From assembly GCF_900094575.1 (NCBI RefSeq), contig NZ_FMAE01000012.1, positions 95,772 to 159,771 on the forward strand: a stretch of 64,000 nt of DNA. The letters run 5' to 3'. Below, in pieces: positions 62,127 through 64,000 of this stretch. The position numbers and the translations under genes were made by a program. Origin of the DNA: Bradyrhizobium yuanmingense. Lineage in GTDB: Bacteria > Pseudomonadota > Alphaproteobacteria > Rhizobiales > Xanthobacteraceae. The notes below the pieces were generated by a model. The model did no database searches. It saw only the letters and a program-made list of their open reading frames with translations, and was not told the DNA's origin. Position 1 is the stretch's first letter; every line of letters begins with the position of its first letter.

Positions 62127-63089
62127 ATGCCGTTTGAAAACTACAGGAACAGCCGCATCCTCGTGACCGGGGGCGCCGGGTTCATCGGTTCGCACCTCTG
62201 CGAGCGGCTGCTGGATGCCGGCGCCGAGGTGGTGTCCGCGGACAATTATTTCACCGGCAGCCGACGCAACATCGCCCATCTGATCGCAAATCCGCTGTTC
62301 GAGGCGGTCCGGCACGACGTCACCTTCCCGCTCTACATCGAGGTCGATGCGATCTTCAACCTGGCCTGTCCGGCCTCACCGATCCACTACCAGCGCGATC
62401 CCGTGCAGACCACCAAGACCTCGGTGCACGGCGCCATCAACATGCTGGGACTCGCCAAGCGCCTCAAGGCGCGCATCTTCCAGGCTTCGACCAGCGAGGT
62501 CTATGGCGATCCGCTGATCCACCCGCAGACCGAGGATTACTGGGGCAACGTCAACCCGATCGGCATCCGTTCCTGCTACGACGAGGGCAAGCGCTGCGCC
62601 GAAACGCTGTTCTTCGACTACTGGCGCCAGCACAGCCTGCCGATCAAGGTCGCGCGCATCTTTAACACCTACGGCCCGCGCATGCAGCCAAATGACGGTC
62701 GCGTGGTCTCGTCCTTCATCGTCCAGGCGCTGAAGGGCGAGCCGATCAGCGTGTTCGGCGACGGCGGCCAGACCCGCTCGTTCTGCTATGTCGACGATCT
62801 CGTCGAGGCCATCATGCGGTTGATGGTGACTGGGGAAGACGTCACCGGCCCGATCAATCTCGGCAACAATTCCGAGTTCACGATTCGCGAGCTCGCCGAA
62901 AAGGTCATCGAGCTCACCGGCTCGCGCTCCAAGCTCGAGTTCAAGCCGCTGCCGCAGGACGACCCGCGTCAGCGCCAGCCCGACCTCGCCAAGGCGAAGG
63001 CCGTGCTGAACTGGGAGCCGAAGGTTGCGCTCGAAGACGGGCTGAAGGAGACGATCGCTTACTTCAAGCACTCGCTCGAAATCGCCTGA
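62127..63089 (+). CDS. UDP-glucuronate decarboxylase (UXS-type)
   Basis: The protein is 320 aa from MPFENYRNSRILVTGGAGFIGSH; the frame is open to 62079, but that extension lacks family character. NLACPASPIHYQRDPVQTTKTS, STSEVYGDP, the catalytic CYDEGKR (YxxxK) and RIFNTYGPRMQPNDGRVVSSF are signatures of UXS enzymes that convert UDP-glucuronate to UDP-xylose. It supplies a pentose for the surface glycan. It is separated from the GT gene by 156 bp, so it may have its own promoter. Confidence 0.92.
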   Translation: MPFENYRNSRILVTGGAGFIGSHLCERLLDAGAEVVSADNYFTGSRRNIAHLIANPLFEAVRHDVTFPLYIEVDAIFNLACPASPIHYQRDPVQTTKTSVHGAINMLGLAKRLKARIFQASTSEVYGDPLIHPQTEDYWGNVNPIGIRSCYDEGKRCAETLFFDYWRQHSLPIKVARIFNTYGPRMQPNDGRVVSSFIVQALKGEPISVFGDGGQTRSFCYVDDLVEAIMRLMVTGEDVTGPINLGNNSEFTIRELAEKVIELTGSRSKLEFKPLPQDDPRQRQPDLAKAKAVLNWEPKVALEDGLKETIAYFKHSLEIA

Positions 63090-63208
63090 TCCCGCTCGCG
63101 GGCCATTCCCGTCACTGCGGATAGCTGCAATTTAGTCGCCAGGATGGGACATCGGCGAACCAAGACAGAGATGTTTGCCGGAGAAGCCTCACGGAAACGA
63201 CATCGCCT

Positions 63209-64000
63209 TCAGGTCAGCTGGAAATCGAAATCGTGACGGGCCTGGAGAAAGTCGGCCAGAATGTCGATTGCAGCCGTACCGTGACTGTCCGCCGGTGAAG
63301 TCCACTGATCCGACGCGGTCCACGGATCGGCTGGTGCCGGGATAAAGTCCGGCGGCTCGGATGGAGCAGTCAGCGACGCCCCGCTTTGGGTGAAATCGAA
63401 CGCGAAACCATCACCGGATGTCGGCGCAGCGCCCACCGTGCCGTCGCCGTTGAGGTCCTGCTGGAGCGTCGGCTCCAACGCTTTCAGAGACGGATCGGAC
63501 CCGAGCACTTCCGGAGCCGCGGCAAGGGTGGTCAGGAAGTTGCCCGTGCTGTCAGTGCTCCAGACCGAGTAGTGCCCGTTGGCCGAGTTCTTCCAGACCA
63601 CGTCGTAGCCGCCACTGGACACCTGCTCGGCAGCAATGACGGACCACGTCGTGTAATTGGCCGTGTCCACCACATTGCCTTGGTATTTCAGCGTTGGGCC
63701 GACGCCAGTCGAGATGTTGGTCAGATAGTAATTGCCGCCGGACACCACCACGCTGGTCGATCCCAACGCCTCGATCGTGACGGGGCTGGCAATCGGCACT
63801 CCGATCGTGCCGTCGCCATTGAGATCCTGCTGCAGCGTCGGCTCCAGTGCTTTCAGGGTCGGATCGCTCCCCAGGACCTCGGGAGCCGCGGCTAGCGTCG
63901 TCACGAAATTGCCGCTGCTGTCGGTGCTCCAGACCGAGTAGTGCCCATTGGCCGAGTTCTTCCAGACCACGTCGTAGCCGCCACCGGACACCTGCTCGGC
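63209..64000 (-). CDS. C-terminal end of a repetitive secreted-type protein (5' end outside window)
   Basis: The frame is open from the right edge to the stop at 63209 (264 codons). It contains repeat units with AAPEVLGSDP, EPTLQQDLNGDGT and GGYDVVWKNSANGHYSVWSTDS. The DLNGDG loops resemble calcium-binding dockerin/EF-hand-type turns common in RTX-like adhesins. The end is SGDGFAFDFTQSGASLTAPSEPPDF and ILADFLQARHDFDFQLT, possibly a secretion signal. No transporter genes are in view. Confidence 0.7.
   Translation of the reverse strand, partial: AEQVSGGGYDVVWKNSANGHYSVWSTDSSGNFVTTLAAAPEVLGSDPTLKALEPTLQQDLNGDGTIGVPIASPVTIEALGSTSVVVSGGNYYLTNISTGVGPTLKYQGNVVDTANYTTWSVIAAEQVSSGGYDVVWKNSANGHYSVWSTDSTGNFLTTLAAAPEVLGSDPSLKALEPTLQQDLNGDGTVGAAPTSGDGFAFDFTQSGASLTAPSEPPDFIPAPADPWTASDQWTSPADSHGTAAIDILADFLQARHDFDFQLT
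63416..64000. repeat. tandem coding repeat, period 369 bp
   Basis: The segment CGTCGTAGCCGCCACTGGAC at 63601 recurs with few changes at 63970, a spacing of 369 bp (123 codons). Flanking sequence from about 63430 and 63799 also matches (CCGTCGCC...GAGGTCCTGCTG against CCGTCGCC...GAGATCCTGCTG). The array runs off the right edge. Confidence 0.85.

Overview
The window is high-GC alphaproteobacterial chromosome, most likely from Bradyrhizobium or a close relative. Four things point there. The genes have strong GC third-position bias. AhcY is the long bacterial form. Branched-chain-type ABC importer operons are numerous. The gaps hold several families of short mosaic palindromic repeats that, from memory, are common in Bradyrhizobium and Rhodopseudomonas. 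No rRNA, tRNA, CRISPR array, intact insertion sequence or phage module was recognised.

Left part (1-18 kb). An LpxO-like hydroxylase is cut by the window edge. A LysR regulator is divergent from an atypical SDR plus tautomerase pair. A ParA-like ATPase overlaps a phasin-like gene. A Baeyer-Villiger-type flavin monooxygenase follows. The next minus-strand block carries methyl-cycle functions: ahcY, metK, a helix-turn-helix/methyltransferase protein, and a MetE-like methyltransferase at the end of a complete HAAT importer operon (binding protein, two permeases, two ATPases).

Middle (18-33 kb). This part holds purU, a HemD-like protein, an MFS exporter, DoxX and DUF4287 proteins, and AraC and Crp/Fnr regulators. 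Divergent from the Crp/Fnr gene is a second HAAT operon with an embedded acyl-CoA synthetase, which suggests uptake and CoA activation of a carboxylic acid. An AGE-family epimerase and a PaaK-like ligase follow.

Right part (33.6-63.1 kb). This is a surface-glycan locus of about 29 kb. It contains (a) a cassette of unknown product: CBS-GHMP kinase, NeuB fused to a TIM barrel, NeuA-like cytidylyltransferase, three SDRs and a stand-alone TIM-barrel isomerase; (b) an oppositely oriented Wzy-like polymerase and Wzz-like chain-length protein in lower-GC DNA; (c) a heptose-type HddC-GmhB fusion; (d) a complete Campylobacter-style legionaminic acid pathway (legB, legC, legG, legI, legH, ptmE, ptmF, legF, ptmA); (e) a flippase, methyltransferases, a PhyH-like oxygenase, KpsS-like and other glycosyltransferase candidates, and a UDP-glucuronate decarboxylase. 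The window ends inside a repetitive secreted-type protein.

The most novel element is cassette (a). It looks like a second ulosonic-acid-type pathway that lacks the aminotransferase and acetyltransferase expected for sialic, legionaminic or pseudaminic acids. It uses domain fusions (CBS-kinase, NeuB-isomerase) and a PtmA paralogue that echo the legionaminic operon beside it.
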